DNA of 64,000 bases. Source: Novosphingobium sp. JCM 18896 (GTDB lineage: Bacteria > Pseudomonadota > Alphaproteobacteria > Sphingomonadales > Sphingomonadaceae). Below, one piece after another: positions 30,101 to 39,451 of the stretch. The notes below the pieces were generated by a model, which had not been told where the DNA came from, searched no databases, and was given only the letters and a program-made list of their open reading frames with translations. The number at the start of each line of letters is the position of its first letter. Position 1 is the stretch's first letter. The translations under genes and the position numbers were made by a program. The stretch is taken from positions 620,001-684,000 of the forward strand of contig NZ_JAPCZF010000001.1 in assembly GCF_025938095.1 (NCBI RefSeq). Direction: 5' to 3'.

Positions 30101-30178
30101 GGCGATCGTAGCTCAGTTGGTTAGAGCGCCGGTTTGTGGTACCGGAGGTCGTGGGTTCGAACCCCATCGATCGCCCCA
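30101..30178 (+). tRNA. tRNA-His (anticodon GTG)
   Basis: Acceptor stem GCGATCG/CGATCGC with the extra 5' G opposite C73 that identifies histidine tRNAs. D-arm TAGCTCAGTTGGTTAGAGC, anticodon loop TTGTGGT (GTG), T-arm GGGTTCGAACCCC, and CCA encoded. Confidence 0.96.
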
Positions 30179-30269
30179 TTCTCTCCTTTCTGCACGGGCA
30201 TTTCGGCGGTGCGTAAGCACGCCTTGCCCCTTGCCCGCGGCGGCGGGCGCTGCCAAAAGCGCCGCGATC

Positions 30270-30995
30270 ATGCACGGCTTCGCCAATCCTGCCCGTTTCC
30301 TGCGTATCGCGCGCTGGCTGATGCCGTTGCTGATGGTTTCGGGCGTGGTCCTGGCCGCCGCTTCGCTGGCCTGGGGGCTGTTCTTCGCCCCGGCCGAAGG
30401 CCTGCAGGGCGAGACCGTGCGCATTCTCTATATCCATGTGCCGTCGGCCTGGCTCGGCATGGGCGGCTGGACCGCGATCGCCGTGGCCAGCCTGACCGAA
30501 CTGGTCTGGCGCCACCCACTGGCGGGCATCGCTGCGCGTGCCGTCGCGGTGCCGGGCGCGGTGTTCACCGCCGTGTGCCTCGTCACCGGCTCGCTCTGGG
30601 GCCGACCGGCCTGGGGGACCTGGTGGGTCTGGGACGGTCGGCTGACCTCGATGCTGGTCCTGCTGTTCCTCTATTTCGGCTATGCCGCCCTGGCCCAGGC
30701 GGCCAGCGGAGCGGGGCAGGGCGGCTCGCGCGTGCCGGCGGTGTTCGGCCTGATCGGCGCGGTGAACATTCCGATCATCCATTATTCGGTGCTGTGGTGG
30801 AATAGCCTGCACCAGCCGCCGAGCATTTCGGTGGGCAAGTCCGCCATGGCCGTGGACTTCCTCGTGCCGCTGTTGATTGCGACGGTCGGCTTCTCTTTGA
30901 TTTTCGGCGGCGTCGTGCTCGCGCGGATGCGCGCGATCCTTGCCGACATCCAGGCCGAGGCGCGTCTGCGCCGCAAGGCCGGAGCCGCGGCCTGA
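30270..30995 (+). CDS. ccmC: Heme transporter CcmC (cytochrome c maturation)
   Basis: 241 residues with six membrane helices and the tryptophan-rich WWD motif (WGTWWVWDGRLTS) on the periplasmic side. Conserved His in IHVPSAW and IHYSVLWWNSLHQ can coordinate heme. It presents heme to CcmE. It is the first gene of a tightly packed ccm operon. The partner ABC genes ccmA and ccmB are not upstream (tRNA-His is) and must be elsewhere in the genome. ATG 30270 gives MHGFANPARF; the longer frame runs through the tRNA and is not real. Confidence 0.95.
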   Translation: MHGFANPARFLRIARWLMPLLMVSGVVLAAASLAWGLFFAPAEGLQGETVRILYIHVPSAWLGMGGWTAIAVASLTELVWRHPLAGIAARAVAVPGAVFTAVCLVTGSLWGRPAWGTWWVWDGRLTSMLVLLFLYFGYAALAQAASGAGQGGSRVPAVFGLIGAVNIPIIHYSVLWWNSLHQPPSISVGKSAMAVDFLVPLLIATVGFSLIFGGVVLARMRAILADIQAEARLRRKAGAAA

Positions 30996-31135
30996 TGCGC
31001 GAAGCTCTCGATCCCTGGACCTTCATCTGGGCCGCCTATGCCATTGGTGTGGGCGGAACCGCGCTGATGATCGGCTGGAGCCTGATATCGATGCGTGCGG
31101 CCGAACGCCGGCGCGAGCGGAGCCGCGAGCGATGA
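30995..31135 (+). CDS. ccmD: Heme exporter protein CcmD
   Basis: 46 residues, starting MREALDPWTFIWAAYAIGVGG. It has one membrane helix and an Arg/Glu-rich cytoplasmic tail (AAERRRERSRER). CcmD releases holo-CcmE from the CcmABC complex. It overlaps ccmC by one base (TGATG) and ccmE by four bases (ATGA). It is too short for routine gene finders but well supported by position and composition. Confidence 0.92.
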   Translation: MREALDPWTFIWAAYAIGVGGTALMIGWSLISMRAAERRRERSRER

Positions 31136-31614
31136 CTAACCCTGCTGCGTCCAAAGGAGCGGCCGGCATCAAGGCCAAGCACCAGCGTCTCGTGCTCGTC
31201 GCCATCGCGCTCGTCGCGCTGATCGGCGCGGCGCTGCTGGCGATCTGGGGGCTGCGCAGCCAAGCGAGCTATTTCTACGTACCGAGCGACATCCTGGCCG
31301 CGCGGCCCGATCCCGATCGCGGCGTGCGCCTGGGCGGCATGGTCGAGAAGGGCTCGCTCAAGACCGAACCCGATGGCGTGACGATCGCCTTCGTCGTCCA
31401 CGACGGCAAGGCGCGTGTGCCCGTGAAGTTCAAGGGTATCGTGCCCTCGCTGTTCGTCGAGGGATCGGGTGTGGTGGCCGAGGGCAAGCTCGCGGCCGAC
31501 GGGACTTTCGTCGCCGACAATCTCCTCGCCAAGCATGACGAGAAATACGTCCCGCGCGAGATGAAAGAGATGACCGAGGCGCAAGCCAAGCAAGTGGTGG
31601 CCGAAACGCAATGA
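31132..31614 (+). CDS. ccmE: Cytochrome c-type biogenesis heme chaperone CcmE
   Basis: 160 residues. One N-terminal membrane helix, then an OB-fold with FYVPSDI, RLGGMVEKGS and FKGIVPSLFVEGSGVVAEG. The heme-binding histidine lies in LLAKHDEKYVP, followed by the partner tyrosine. It binds heme covalently through that histidine and passes it to CcmF. It overlaps both ccmD and ccmF by four bases. Confidence 0.96.
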   Translation: MTNPAASKGAAGIKAKHQRLVLVAIALVALIGAALLAIWGLRSQASYFYVPSDILAARPDPDRGVRLGGMVEKGSLKTEPDGVTIAFVVHDGKARVPVKFKGIVPSLFVEGSGVVAEGKLAADGTFVADNLLAKHDEKYVPREMKEMTEAQAKQVVAETQ

Positions 31615-33557
31615 TCGCCGAATTCGGCCTTGCCGCGCTGTGGCTAGCGGCCGCCCTCGCAGGCCTGCAACTGCTCGCCGGTGCACTGGGCCTGACCGCT
31701 CGTGGCGTGGCGCTGGGCGCAATCGTGCGCCCGGTCGCGGTGGTACAGGGCCTGCTGGCGCTGATCGCCTTCGTCGCGCTGATCGTGCTGTTCTGCCAGA
31801 CCGACCTCTCGGTGAAGCTCGTGGCGATGAACTCGCACTCGGCCAAGCCGCTGATCTACAAGTTCGCCGGAACCTGGGGCAACCACGAGGGCTCGATGCT
31901 GCTCTGGGTAACCGTGATGGGCCTGGCCGGCAGCTTCGTCGCCCTGGTCGAGCGGCGCTTGCCCGAGCCGACGATGCTGGCGACCCTCGCGGGCCAGGCC
32001 TTCGTCAGCCTGGGCTTCTACGCCTTCCTGCTGCTGTCCTCGAATCCGTTCGAGCGGATCAGCCCGGTTCCGGCCGAAGGGCAGGGGCTCAACCCGCTGC
32101 TCCAGGACATGGGCCTCGCCTTCCATCCGCCGACGCTCTACGTCGGTTATGTCGGGCTCTCGATCGCCTTCAGCTTCGCGATCGGCGCGCTGATCACGCG
32201 CGAGGTCGGACCGGCCTTCGCGCGGGCCATGCGCCCCTGGGTGCTCGGCGCCTGGATATTCCTGACGCTTGGCATCACCGCCGGCTCCTACTGGGCCTAT
32301 TACGAGCTCGGCTGGGGCGGCTGGTGGTTCTGGGACCCGGTCGAGAACGCATCGCTGATGCCCTGGCTCGCGGCGACGGCACTGCTGCATTCGTGCTCGG
32401 TGCTCGCCGCGCGCAACGCGCTGCGAGCCTGGACGATCATGCTTGGCGTGGTCGCCTTCTCGATGTCGATGGTCGGCACCTTCCTCGTGCGCTCGGGCAT
32501 CCTGACCTCGGTTCACGCTTTCGCGGTCGATCCCGAGCGCGGCTCGTTCATCCTCGTGCTGCTCGCGATCTACATCGGCGGCGCGCTGACCCTGTTCGCC
32601 GTGCGCGCGGCCTCGGTGACCGAAGGCGAGCGCTTCGCTCCGGTCAGCCGCGAGGGCGCGCTGGTGTTCAACAACGTCATGCTCTCGGCCGTGCTCGGTA
32701 TCGTCCTGTTCGGGACGCTCTATCCGCTCGTGGCCGAGGCGATGGGCGCCAAGGTCTCGGTCGGGCCGCCCTACTTCAATCCGATGAGCGCGCTGTTCGT
32801 CGTGCCGATGCTGCTGGTCATGGCGGTGGGGCCGCTGCTGCGCTGGCGCCGCGACGGCTTCACGCGCGTGCGCAAGGCTCTCGCGATCCCGGCTGGCCTG
32901 ATCGTCCTGGCGGCGATTGGCGTGGCAGCCTGGGGCGGAGTCGGCCTGCTGCCCTTCATCGGCCTGGCGCTTGCGGGCGGGCTCGCCGTCGCCAGCCTGC
33001 TGCCGCTGCGCGGACGCAGCCTGCGCCGCACGCCGCTGGCCACCTGGGGCATGGTCGTCGCGCACCTGGGCGTCGCGGTCGCGCTGTTCGGCATGGCCAG
33101 CGAGAGCGCGTTCTCGGTCGAGAAGCTGGTGGCCGCGCGGATCGGCGAGACCACCGCCGTCGGTCCTTGGCACGTCAAGCTCGAGGGCATCCGCCCCGTC
33201 GCCGGCCCGAACTGGACGGCGCTCGAGGCCGATCTGACCGCCTCCTACGCCGGTGGTTCGCCGACCAAGGCCCATCCGCAGGCCCGCTTCTTCTGGTCGC
33301 CGCCGCAGCCGACCAGCGAATCGGCGCTGCTGACGCGCTGGAACGGACAGCTCTATGCCGTGCTCGGCGAAGAGGCCGATGACGGTCGCTGGCAACTCCG
33401 CCTCTGGTGGAAGCCCTTCGTGACAATGATCTGGTTCGGCGGCCTGATGATCGGCCTGGGTGGCCTGCTCGCGCTGCTGGGACGCGTCGCCAGCGACCTG
33501 CGTCGCTACGTCGCGCGCGGCAAGATCGCCTATCGCCGCGAAAGGCAGGGCCGATGA
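31611..33557 (+). CDS. ccmF: Heme lyase subunit CcmF
   Basis: 648 residues with about 14-15 membrane helices. The WWD domain reads GWGGWWFWDPVENAS, and flanking conserved histidines (TWGNHEGS; FHPPTLY; LLHSCSV) bind heme b. CcmF with CcmH attaches heme to apocytochrome c CXXCH motifs in the periplasm. Four-base overlaps link it to ccmE and ccmG. Confidence 0.97.
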   Translation: MIAEFGLAALWLAAALAGLQLLAGALGLTARGVALGAIVRPVAVVQGLLALIAFVALIVLFCQTDLSVKLVAMNSHSAKPLIYKFAGTWGNHEGSMLLWVTVMGLAGSFVALVERRLPEPTMLATLAGQAFVSLGFYAFLLLSSNPFERISPVPAEGQGLNPLLQDMGLAFHPPTLYVGYVGLSIAFSFAIGALITREVGPAFARAMRPWVLGAWIFLTLGITAGSYWAYYELGWGGWWFWDPVENASLMPWLAATALLHSCSVLAARNALRAWTIMLGVVAFSMSMVGTFLVRSGILTSVHAFAVDPERGSFILVLLAIYIGGALTLFAVRAASVTEGERFAPVSREGALVFNNVMLSAVLGIVLFGTLYPLVAEAMGAKVSVGPPYFNPMSALFVVPMLLVMAVGPLLRWRRDGFTRVRKALAIPAGLIVLAAIGVAAWGGVGLLPFIGLALAGGLAVASLLPLRGRSLRRTPLATWGMVVAHLGVAVALFGMASESAFSVEKLVAARIGETTAVGPWHVKLEGIRPVAGPNWTALEADLTASYAGGSPTKAHPQARFFWSPPQPTSESALLTRWNGQLYAVLGEEADDGRWQLRLWWKPFVTMIWFGGLMIGLGGLLALLGRVASDLRRYVARGKIAYRRERQGR

Positions 33558-34114
33558 CCGAGACTTCCGCTGCACCGAAACCGCGCCGCTGGGCGATCTG
33601 GCTGCCGCTGGTGCTGTTCCTCGGCTTCGTCGGCCTCGTGCTGCTCGGCCTGTTCCGCCCGGCCGATCGCGAAGTCGCGAGCGCCATGGTCGGTAAGCCA
33701 CTCCCGGCGTTCGACCTGCCCGCCGCCACGGCCGACAAGCCCGGCCTGGCGTTCAAGGACTTCGCCGCGGGCGGCAAGCCGCGGCTGCTCAACGTATTCG
33801 CCTCGTGGTGCATTCCCTGCGCGGTCGAGGCGCCGCAGCTCGACCAGCTCGCCAAGATGGGCATCGAGATCAACGGTATCGCCATTCGCGACCACCGCGA
33901 GGACGTGACCGCCTTCCTCGCGCGCAACGGCAATCCCTTTACCCGCATCGGCGCCGACGACGTCAGCAAGGTGCAGATGGCGATGGGTTCCTCGGGCGTG
34001 CCCGAAACCTTCGTGATCGATGGCAAGGGCGTGATCCGCTACCAGCACATCGGCGAGATCCGGGCCGATCAGATGCCGATGATCCTCGAGAAGCTGAAGG
34101 AGGCGGAACAGTGA
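33554..34114 (+). CDS. ccmG: Thiol:disulfide interchange protein CcmG/DsbE
   Basis: 186 residues. An N-terminal membrane anchor (about residues 14-34) is followed by a periplasmic thioredoxin fold with active site WCIPC (FASWCIPCAVEAP), the cis-Pro region GVPETFVID and the GEIR element typical of DsbE. It keeps apocytochrome cysteines reduced. Overlaps ccmF and ccmH. Confidence 0.96.
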   Translation: MTETSAAPKPRRWAIWLPLVLFLGFVGLVLLGLFRPADREVASAMVGKPLPAFDLPAATADKPGLAFKDFAAGGKPRLLNVFASWCIPCAVEAPQLDQLAKMGIEINGIAIRDHREDVTAFLARNGNPFTRIGADDVSKVQMAMGSSGVPETFVIDGKGVIRYQHIGEIRADQMPMILEKLKEAEQ

Positions 34115-34521
34115 AGCGTCTGCTGATCCTGCTGCTCATGGTCTTCGCCGCGCCGGCTTTCGCGCAGGACACGATGCCGCCGGCACCCTACGCCTATCGC
34201 CAGCTCGACAACCCGGCGCAGGAGGAAAAGGCACAGGCGCTGATGGAGACGCTTCGGTGTCTCAAGTGCCAGAGCCAGTCGATCGCCGATTCGGACGCGC
34301 CGATGGCGGGCGACATGCGTAGCCAGGTGCGCGAGCGCATTGCCGCCGGCGAGGATCCCGAGGCGATCCGCGCCTGGCTGGTCGAACGCTATGGCGACTA
34401 TGTTTCCTATGCACCGCGGGTGACCGCGCTGACCTGGCCGCTGTTCATCCTGCCGGTCGTGCTGCTGGTGCTGGCCTCGCTGCTGCTGAGCCGGCGTTTC
34501 CGCAAGGGAGGCGGCGAATGA
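34111..34521 (+). CDS. ccmH: Cytochrome c-type biogenesis protein CcmH (CcmL)
   Basis: 136 residues with a GTG start at 34111 that overlaps the ccmG stop. Signal peptide ending AFAQ. The redox motif is LRCLKCQSQSIADSDAPMAGDMR (only the RCxxC part is catalytic), and a C-terminal membrane helix (LTWPLFILPVVLLVLA) is present. It reduces the apocytochrome disulfide with CcmG. Confidence 0.96.
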   Translation: MKRLLILLLMVFAAPAFAQDTMPPAPYAYRQLDNPAQEEKAQALMETLRCLKCQSQSIADSDAPMAGDMRSQVRERIAAGEDPEAIRAWLVERYGDYVSYAPRVTALTWPLFILPVVLLVLASLLLSRRFRKGGGE

Positions 34522-35204
34522 GCTGGCTTTGGGCGCTTCTCCTCGCGATCGTCGCGCTCGCGCTGATCCTGCTGCTGCTCCGCTGGTTCGGCCAGCCGCG
34601 CAGCGGTTGGGAAGCGATCGCCGCGGCGCTGTTGCTGGGAATCGCCGGCTATGGCTTGCAGGGCCGTCCTGGCATGCCCGGGTCGCCCAAGGCCCCGGCC
34701 GAGACGATCGCGGGGAATTCTCCCGAATTGGTCGAGGCACGCAAGTCGCTCGCAGGAGCAGGTGCGAGCGGAGAAACAAACAACAAATGGAGCATCATCG
34801 CCGACGCGCTGGCGCGGCATGGCCAGTTCGCCGATGCCGCCGGCGTACTGCTCGGCGCGGTCGACAAGAACCCGCGCGACGGAGATGCCTGGCTGGCCCT
34901 GGCCAATGCGCTGGTCGGCCATGCCGAAGGTTCGCTGTCGCCGGCCGCGCTCTTCGCGTTCCGCAACGCGGCGACCGTCGCACCCGAGCATCCGGGGCCG
35001 CCGTTCTTCCTGGGCCTGGCCATGGCGCAGTCGGGGCGGTTCGACGACGCCCGCGCGATCTGGACCGAGCTGCTGGCCCGGACCCCGCCCGACGCGCCCT
35101 GGCGGCCGGATCTTGTGGATAAGCTGCAGCGGCTCGACATGATCGTCGCGCGGCAGAACGCGATGCAGGGCATGCCGATGGGTCAGCCTGGAACAATGCC
35201 CTAG
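34518..35204 (+). CDS. ccmI: Cytochrome c biogenesis protein CcmI/CycH-like, TPR
   Basis: 228 residues. Two membrane helices near the N-terminus (WLWALLLAIVALALILLLL and an AIAAALLLGIAGYG segment) precede a periplasmic TPR domain (GDAWLALANALVGHAEG; PPFFLGLAMAQSGRFDDA). CcmI-type TPR domains hold the C-terminus of apocytochrome c for the heme lyase. It overlaps ccmH by four bases and ends the operon. It is shorter than rhizobial CycH. Confidence 0.88.
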   Translation: MSWLWALLLAIVALALILLLLRWFGQPRSGWEAIAAALLLGIAGYGLQGRPGMPGSPKAPAETIAGNSPELVEARKSLAGAGASGETNNKWSIIADALARHGQFADAAGVLLGAVDKNPRDGDAWLALANALVGHAEGSLSPAALFAFRNAATVAPEHPGPPFFLGLAMAQSGRFDDARAIWTELLARTPPDAPWRPDLVDKLQRLDMIVARQNAMQGMPMGQPGTMP

Positions 35205-35306
35205 AAAACGGGTTTCTCAGGCCGATTGCGGGGGCCTTCGCTTGCTGCTAAGCGCCGCCTCCTTGCCGCATTGCGGCATGGAACCCAGTCGCGACAGGGC
35301 GCAGGC

Positions 35307-37253
35307 ATGAGCGAATCGATTTCGGACGACGCAGGTGCCAGTAGCGGTGAGGCCGTCGCGCCAACCCAGCCGATAACCGGCCACCACGGACATCACGACC
35401 ACCACGGCGGCGCGCTCAAGCTCGCCATCGGCGCCATTGGCGTCGTCTTCGGCGATATCGGTACGAGCCCGCTCTACGCGATGCGCGACACCTTCGCCGG
35501 GCATCATCGCCTGCCGCTCGATCCGCTGCACATCTACGGCATCGTCAGCCTGATGTTCTGGTCGATGATGGTCATCGTGACGCTCAAGTACGTCACGGTG
35601 ATCATGCGCGCCGACAACCGCGGCGAGGGCGGCAGCCTGGCGCTGCTGGCGCTGATCAACAAGCACACCGGCGTCAAGAAATGGTCAGGCGGGATCGTCC
35701 TGCTCGGGATCTTCGCGACCTCGTTGTTCTACGGCGATTCGATGATCACGCCGGCGGTCTCGGTGCTGTCGGCGATCGAAGGCCTGGCGGTCTATCAGCC
35801 GCACCTCGGCCCTGCGGTCGTGCCGCTGGTCGTCGGTATCCTCATCTTCCTGTTCATGATCCAGAGCCGTGGCACGGCCAAGGTCGCCGCCTTCTTCGGC
35901 CCGATCATGCTCGTCTACTTCGCGGTGATCTCGGTGCTCGGCGTGATCAGCATCGCCGCGCTGCCCGAGGTGATCTCGGCGCTGAGCCCGCATCATGCGA
36001 TCACGATGTTCGTCCACGATCCGTGGCGCGGCTTCCTGGCGATGGGCTCGGCCGTGCTGGCCGTGACCGGCGCCGAGGCGCTCTACGCCGACATGGGCCA
36101 CTTCGGCCGCAAGCCGATCCGCATCTCGTGGCTGGCCTTCGTGCTGCCGGCGCTGGTGCTCAACTACCTCGGTCAGGCTTCGCTGTTGCTGCGCACCCCA
36201 GCCGCGCTCGAGAGCCCGTTCTATCTGCTGGCGCCCGAATGGTTCCAGTGGCCGCTGCTGATCATCGCCTCGATGGCCGCGATCATCGCCTCGCAGGCCG
36301 TGATCACCGGCGCCTTCTCGGTCACCCAGCAGGCGATCCAGCTCGGCTTCATCCCGCGCATGACGATCCGCCACACCAGCCTCCAGGCCGGACAGATCTA
36401 CATTCCGGTGATAAACTTCGGCCTGATGATCGCGGTGATCCTGCTGGTCCTCGTGTTCCAGCGTTCGTCGAACCTGACCGCGGCCTACGGCATCGCCGTG
36501 ACCGGCGCGATGGCGATCGACAACTTCCTGCTCGCGGTCGTGCTGTTCCAGCTGTGGAAGTGGAAGCCCTGGCTCGCGGTGCCGCTGCTGGCGCTGTTCT
36601 TCGTGCTCGACGCCGCCTACCTCAGCGCCAACCTGACCAAGATCCCCGATGGCGGCTGGGTGCCGCTGATGATGGGCATCGGCATCTTCACCCTGCTGAC
36701 GACCTGGTCGAAGGGCCGCCAGCTGATGCGCGCCAACATGGCCGAGGGGACGATCCCGATCGAAGTCTTCGCCAAGAGCGCCCATTCGAGCGCGGCGCGC
36801 GTGCCCGGCACCGCCGTTTTCATGGCCTCGACCGACCTGGGCGTGCCTTCGGCGCTGCTGCACAACATCAAGCACAACAAGGTGCTGCACGAGCGCGTTG
36901 TGATTCTGACCGTCGCCATCCAGGGCGTGCCCTATGTCGACGAGGGCGATCGCTTCACGGTCAAGGACATGGGCAACGGCTTCTACCGCCTGATCCTGCG
37001 CTACGGCTTCCTCGAGGAGACCGACGTGCCCGAGGCGCTCAAGGGCGTGACCATGTGCGGCGAGCCGTTCCAGATGATGAAGACCAGCTTCTTCCTCTCG
37101 CGCCAGACCCTGCTGCCCTCGGCCAAGCCCGGCATGGCGCTATGGCGTGAGAAGCTGTTCGCCTGGATGCTGCGCAACGCCGCGAGCGCGATGGAGTTCT
37201 TCCGCCTGCCGACCAACCGCGTGGTCGAACTGGGTAGCCAGATCGAGATCTGA
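35307..37253 (+). CDS. kup: Low-affinity potassium transporter Kup
   Basis: About 648 residues with twelve membrane helices and the Kup/HAK signature [17 protein letters not shown], then [16 protein letters not shown] and a C-terminal cytoplasmic domain. It is a K+/H+ symporter. The cytoplasmic N-terminus carries a His cluster, [11 protein letters not shown], absent from E. coli Kup. The start at 35307 ([10 protein letters not shown]) is preferred over an upstream frame start at 35226 because the extra residues are unlike the family. Confidence 0.95.
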   Translation: MSESISDDAGASSGEAVAPTQPITGHHGHHDHHGGALKLAIGAIGVVFGDIGTSPLYAMRDTFAGHHRLPLDPLHIYGIVSLMFWSMMVIVTLKYVTVIMRADNRGEGGSLALLALINKHTGVKKWSGGIVLLGIFATSLFYGDSMITPAVSVLSAIEGLAVYQPHLGPAVVPLVVGILIFLFMIQSRGTAKVAAFFGPIMLVYFAVISVLGVISIAALPEVISALSPHHAITMFVHDPWRGFLAMGSAVLAVTGAEALYADMGHFGRKPIRISWLAFVLPALVLNYLGQASLLLRTPAALESPFYLLAPEWFQWPLLIIASMAAIIASQAVITGAFSVTQQAIQLGFIPRMTIRHTSLQAGQIYIPVINFGLMIAVILLVLVFQRSSNLTAAYGIAVTGAMAIDNFLLAVVLFQLWKWKPWLAVPLLALFFVLDAAYLSANLTKIPDGGWVPLMMGIGIFTLLTTWSKGRQLMRANMAEGTIPIEVFAKSAHSSAARVPGTAVFMASTDLGVPSALLHNIKHNKVLHERVVILTVAIQGVPYVDEGDRFTVKDMGNGFYRLILRYGFLEETDVPEALKGVTMCGEPFQMMKTSFFLSRQTLLPSAKPGMALWREKLFAWMLRNAASAMEFFRLPTNRVVELGSQIEI

Positions 37254-37263
37254 GCCGGCGGTT

Positions 37264-37983
37264 TCAGTTGGCCGACGGAGGCGGTGCCGGCGCGGGAATA
37301 GGGATGGGGGCCGGTGCTACGGCCGGCGGTGCCGGTACGGCCACCCTCCGCACGGTCAGAACCTTGACCGGCTTCTCGATCATCTGCCCCCTCATCACGC
37401 CTTCGCCGAGCGTGGCCGAAAGCGGCACGTCGTAGATCTTCCGCACCACGTCCATGCCCTCGACGACGTGGCCGAAGGCGGCGAAGCCGGCCTTGCCGTC
37501 GTCGGTCGTGGCGTTCGGGTCGGCGTCGAGCCCGGGCATGTCCGATAGCAGGATCGAGAAATCGCCGGCTGCGGTGCCGGGCGTGTAGCGCGCCATCGAG
37601 ATCGCACCGGCCTTGTGCAGCACGCCGGTGACATTGGTCGGCTCGTGCGCGATCGGCGGCAGCGCGCGGCGCGGATCGCCGCGCGTGCCCGCCTGGACCA
37701 GTCCGTTCGGCTGCTCGCCCCACTTGAGCCGCATGACGCGGTAGAAGGCGATGCCGTCGAACCGGCGCTGATCGACGTAGCGCACGAAATTCCGCGTGGT
37801 TATGGGGGCGGCCTTCGCATCGAGATCGAGCGTGATCGTGCCGAGTTCGGTGACCATCGCGACGCGGACGGTATCGGGCAGTGGCGTGGGCTTGGGAGCG
37901 GCCTTGGGCGCGGCGGCAGAAGCGCTGACGGCGAGGGCGAGCAGCAACGGCGCGGCGGCGAGTGGGGCGAATCGAAGCGTCAT
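37264..37983 (-). CDS. Periplasmic cyclophilin-type peptidyl-prolyl isomerase
   Basis: 239 residues. A signal peptide ends around ASAAAP and a cyclophilin core follows (GTITLDLDAKAAPITTRNFVRYVD, FDGIAFYRVM, GFAAFGHVVEGMDVVRKI). Several active-site residues of classic cyclophilins can be traced (Arg in FYRV; GD-FSILL where F-FI is normal), so activity is likely but variant. The C-terminus is a Pro/Ala tail. It converges on kup with a 10-base gap. Confidence 0.9.
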   Translation of the reverse strand: MTLRFAPLAAAPLLLALAVSASAAAPKAAPKPTPLPDTVRVAMVTELGTITLDLDAKAAPITTRNFVRYVDQRRFDGIAFYRVMRLKWGEQPNGLVQAGTRGDPRRALPPIAHEPTNVTGVLHKAGAISMARYTPGTAAGDFSILLSDMPGLDADPNATTDDGKAGFAAFGHVVEGMDVVRKIYDVPLSATLGEGVMRGQMIEKPVKVLTVRRVAVPAPPAVAPAPIPIPAPAPPPSAN

Positions 37984-38064
37984 GCCGCGATCATGCGCCA
38001 AAAAGAAAGGCGCGGCATCCTTCCCGGAAACCGCGCCTCTCTTTGGCGAATATGCTCGCGAGGA

Positions 38065-38637
38065 TCAGCCGAGGTTGGCGCTGACCATCGTGTAGAACAT
38101 CGGCAGCGACAGCAGCAGGTTGGTGCGGCTGGCGATCAGTGCGCGGGGAGCGGCCTTGGCCTTCTCCTCGTCGCTGGCTTCGACGATGCCGAGGATCTTC
38201 TTCTGCGCCGGCCAGATGATGACCCAGACGTTGAGGAACATGATGATCGCCATCCACATGCCGAGGCCGATCAGGTTGACGTTGCCTTCGCCCGAGAAGC
38301 TCAGTGCCTGGTGGCCGTAGCCGTTGATGAAGGCGATCGCGAGGCCGGTCAGCACGGTCAGCAGCGCGCCGTAGCGGAAGAAGAAGAACACGTTCGGGGC
38401 GATGTAGCCGGTGACGCCCTTCTTCAGTTCGGCCGGGATCTTGGGCATGGTCGGAACCTGGACGAAGTTCAGGTAGTAGAGCAGGCCGATCCACAGGACG
38501 CCGAAGAACAGGTGCAGCCAGCGCAGCACCGAGTTGGCATCGACCGTAGCCGACGGCGCGAAAGCCATCATGACAGCGATCGCGAGCACCAGGCCCACAG
38601 CGAGCACCAGGTGCAGGTTACCGAAAAGTTTGGCCAT
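38065..38637 (-). CDS. Membrane protein resembling the N-terminal domain of urate hydroxylase PuuD
   Basis: 190 residues, four to five membrane helices. WLHLFFGVLWIGLLYYLNFVQVP and NVWVIIWPAQKKILG are features of the Urate_ox_N membrane domain found in PuuD. Full PuuD also has a C-terminal cytochrome c domain that is absent here, and no purine genes are near. The conserved histidine in WLHL could ligate heme. A role in electron transfer is inference. It has its own intergenic gap on both sides. Confidence 0.75.
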   Translation of the reverse strand: MAKLFGNLHLVLAVGLVLAIAVMMAFAPSATVDANSVLRWLHLFFGVLWIGLLYYLNFVQVPTMPKIPAELKKGVTGYIAPNVFFFFRYGALLTVLTGLAIAFINGYGHQALSFSGEGNVNLIGLGMWMAIIMFLNVWVIIWPAQKKILGIVEASDEEKAKAAPRALIASRTNLLLSLPMFYTMVSANLG

Positions 38638-38793
38638 TGTTTCCCCCTAGGATTCCGAAGGCGCGACTACGCAGCGAACTGCAAAAGTTTGTTGGCGGAC
38701 CGCCCGGAAAACCGCGGGTCAGCGCGCCATCTATTGCGGCATCGCGGCCGAATGTCACATGATTTTGCGTGATTGTGCACTTATTCGTGCGCG

Positions 38794-39450
38794 TTATTCG
38801 TGCGGGGGATTGGTCAGGACCTCGTCCTTCGATTCCTGGCCCAGGCCGTGACGCAGGACCATGGGAATCTGCGTGAAGGTGAACACGAACGAGAGGCTGG
38901 TGAATCCCCAGAGCTTGGCCTGGAGCCAGCCGTCGAAGGTGAGCACCTGGCGCAGCACTTCGTTGAGCCCCGCCAGGAACAGGAAGAACACCGCCCAGTT
39001 GCGCGAAAGCTTGAGCCAGCCGGCCTCGTCCAGGCCTTCGAAGGCCGATTGCAGCAGATAGCGCAGCATCGGCTTGCGCCGCGCGAGCCCGGCGAAGAGC
39101 ACAGCCGCGAACAGCAGGTAGACCGCGGTGGGCTTGACCTGGACCCAGAACGGGTCGCCCAGCAGCACGGTCAGCGTGCCGAAGCCTAGGATCAGCACGG
39201 TCGACAGCCAGAGCATCGGCGAGACGTGGCCGAGGCGCCAGCGCGAGACGATCAGCGCGATCACCGTCGCGATCATGAAGGCGACGGTGCCCTTGGTCAC
39301 CGCTACGACCACGACCAGGCCCTCGGCATCCGAGGGCGGGGCGAAATGGCGATAGGTCAGGAAGAAGACGAGCAGCGGCCCGAAATCGACGACGAGGTTG
39401 ATCCACGAGCTCTTGGGCTTCTCGGGCTTGAGCGCGGCCGTATCGGACAT
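38794..39450 (-). CDS. yciB: Inner-membrane septation protein A family (YciB/IspZ)
   Basis: 218 residues with five to six membrane helices and the YciB hallmarks: DFGPLLVFFLTYR, WRLGHVSPMLWLSTVLILGFG and RNWAVFFLFLAGLNEVLR. YciB affects envelope synthesis and intracellular septation in Shigella and E. coli. It follows ftsY by one base, last in the dapF-mtaB-ftsY-yciB run. Confidence 0.93.
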   Translation of the reverse strand: MSDTAALKPEKPKSSWINLVVDFGPLLVFFLTYRHFAPPSDAEGLVVVVAVTKGTVAFMIATVIALIVSRWRLGHVSPMLWLSTVLILGFGTLTVLLGDPFWVQVKPTAVYLLFAAVLFAGLARRKPMLRYLLQSAFEGLDEAGWLKLSRNWAVFFLFLAGLNEVLRQVLTFDGWLQAKLWGFTSLSFVFTFTQIPMVLRHGLGQESKDEVLTNPPHE

Positions 39451-39451
39451 G

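Noticed and set aside
29622..30812. Minus-strand frame of 396 codons through tRNA-His
   Set aside because: Antisense of the tRNA and ccmC (MGFEPTTSGTTNRRSNQLSYD-like text); low-complexity Arg/Pro/Ala composition typical of a shadow frame.
31644..33701. 685-codon minus-strand frame opposite ccmF
   Set aside because: His/Arg/Gln-rich shadow of a highly conserved membrane protein gene in GC-rich DNA.
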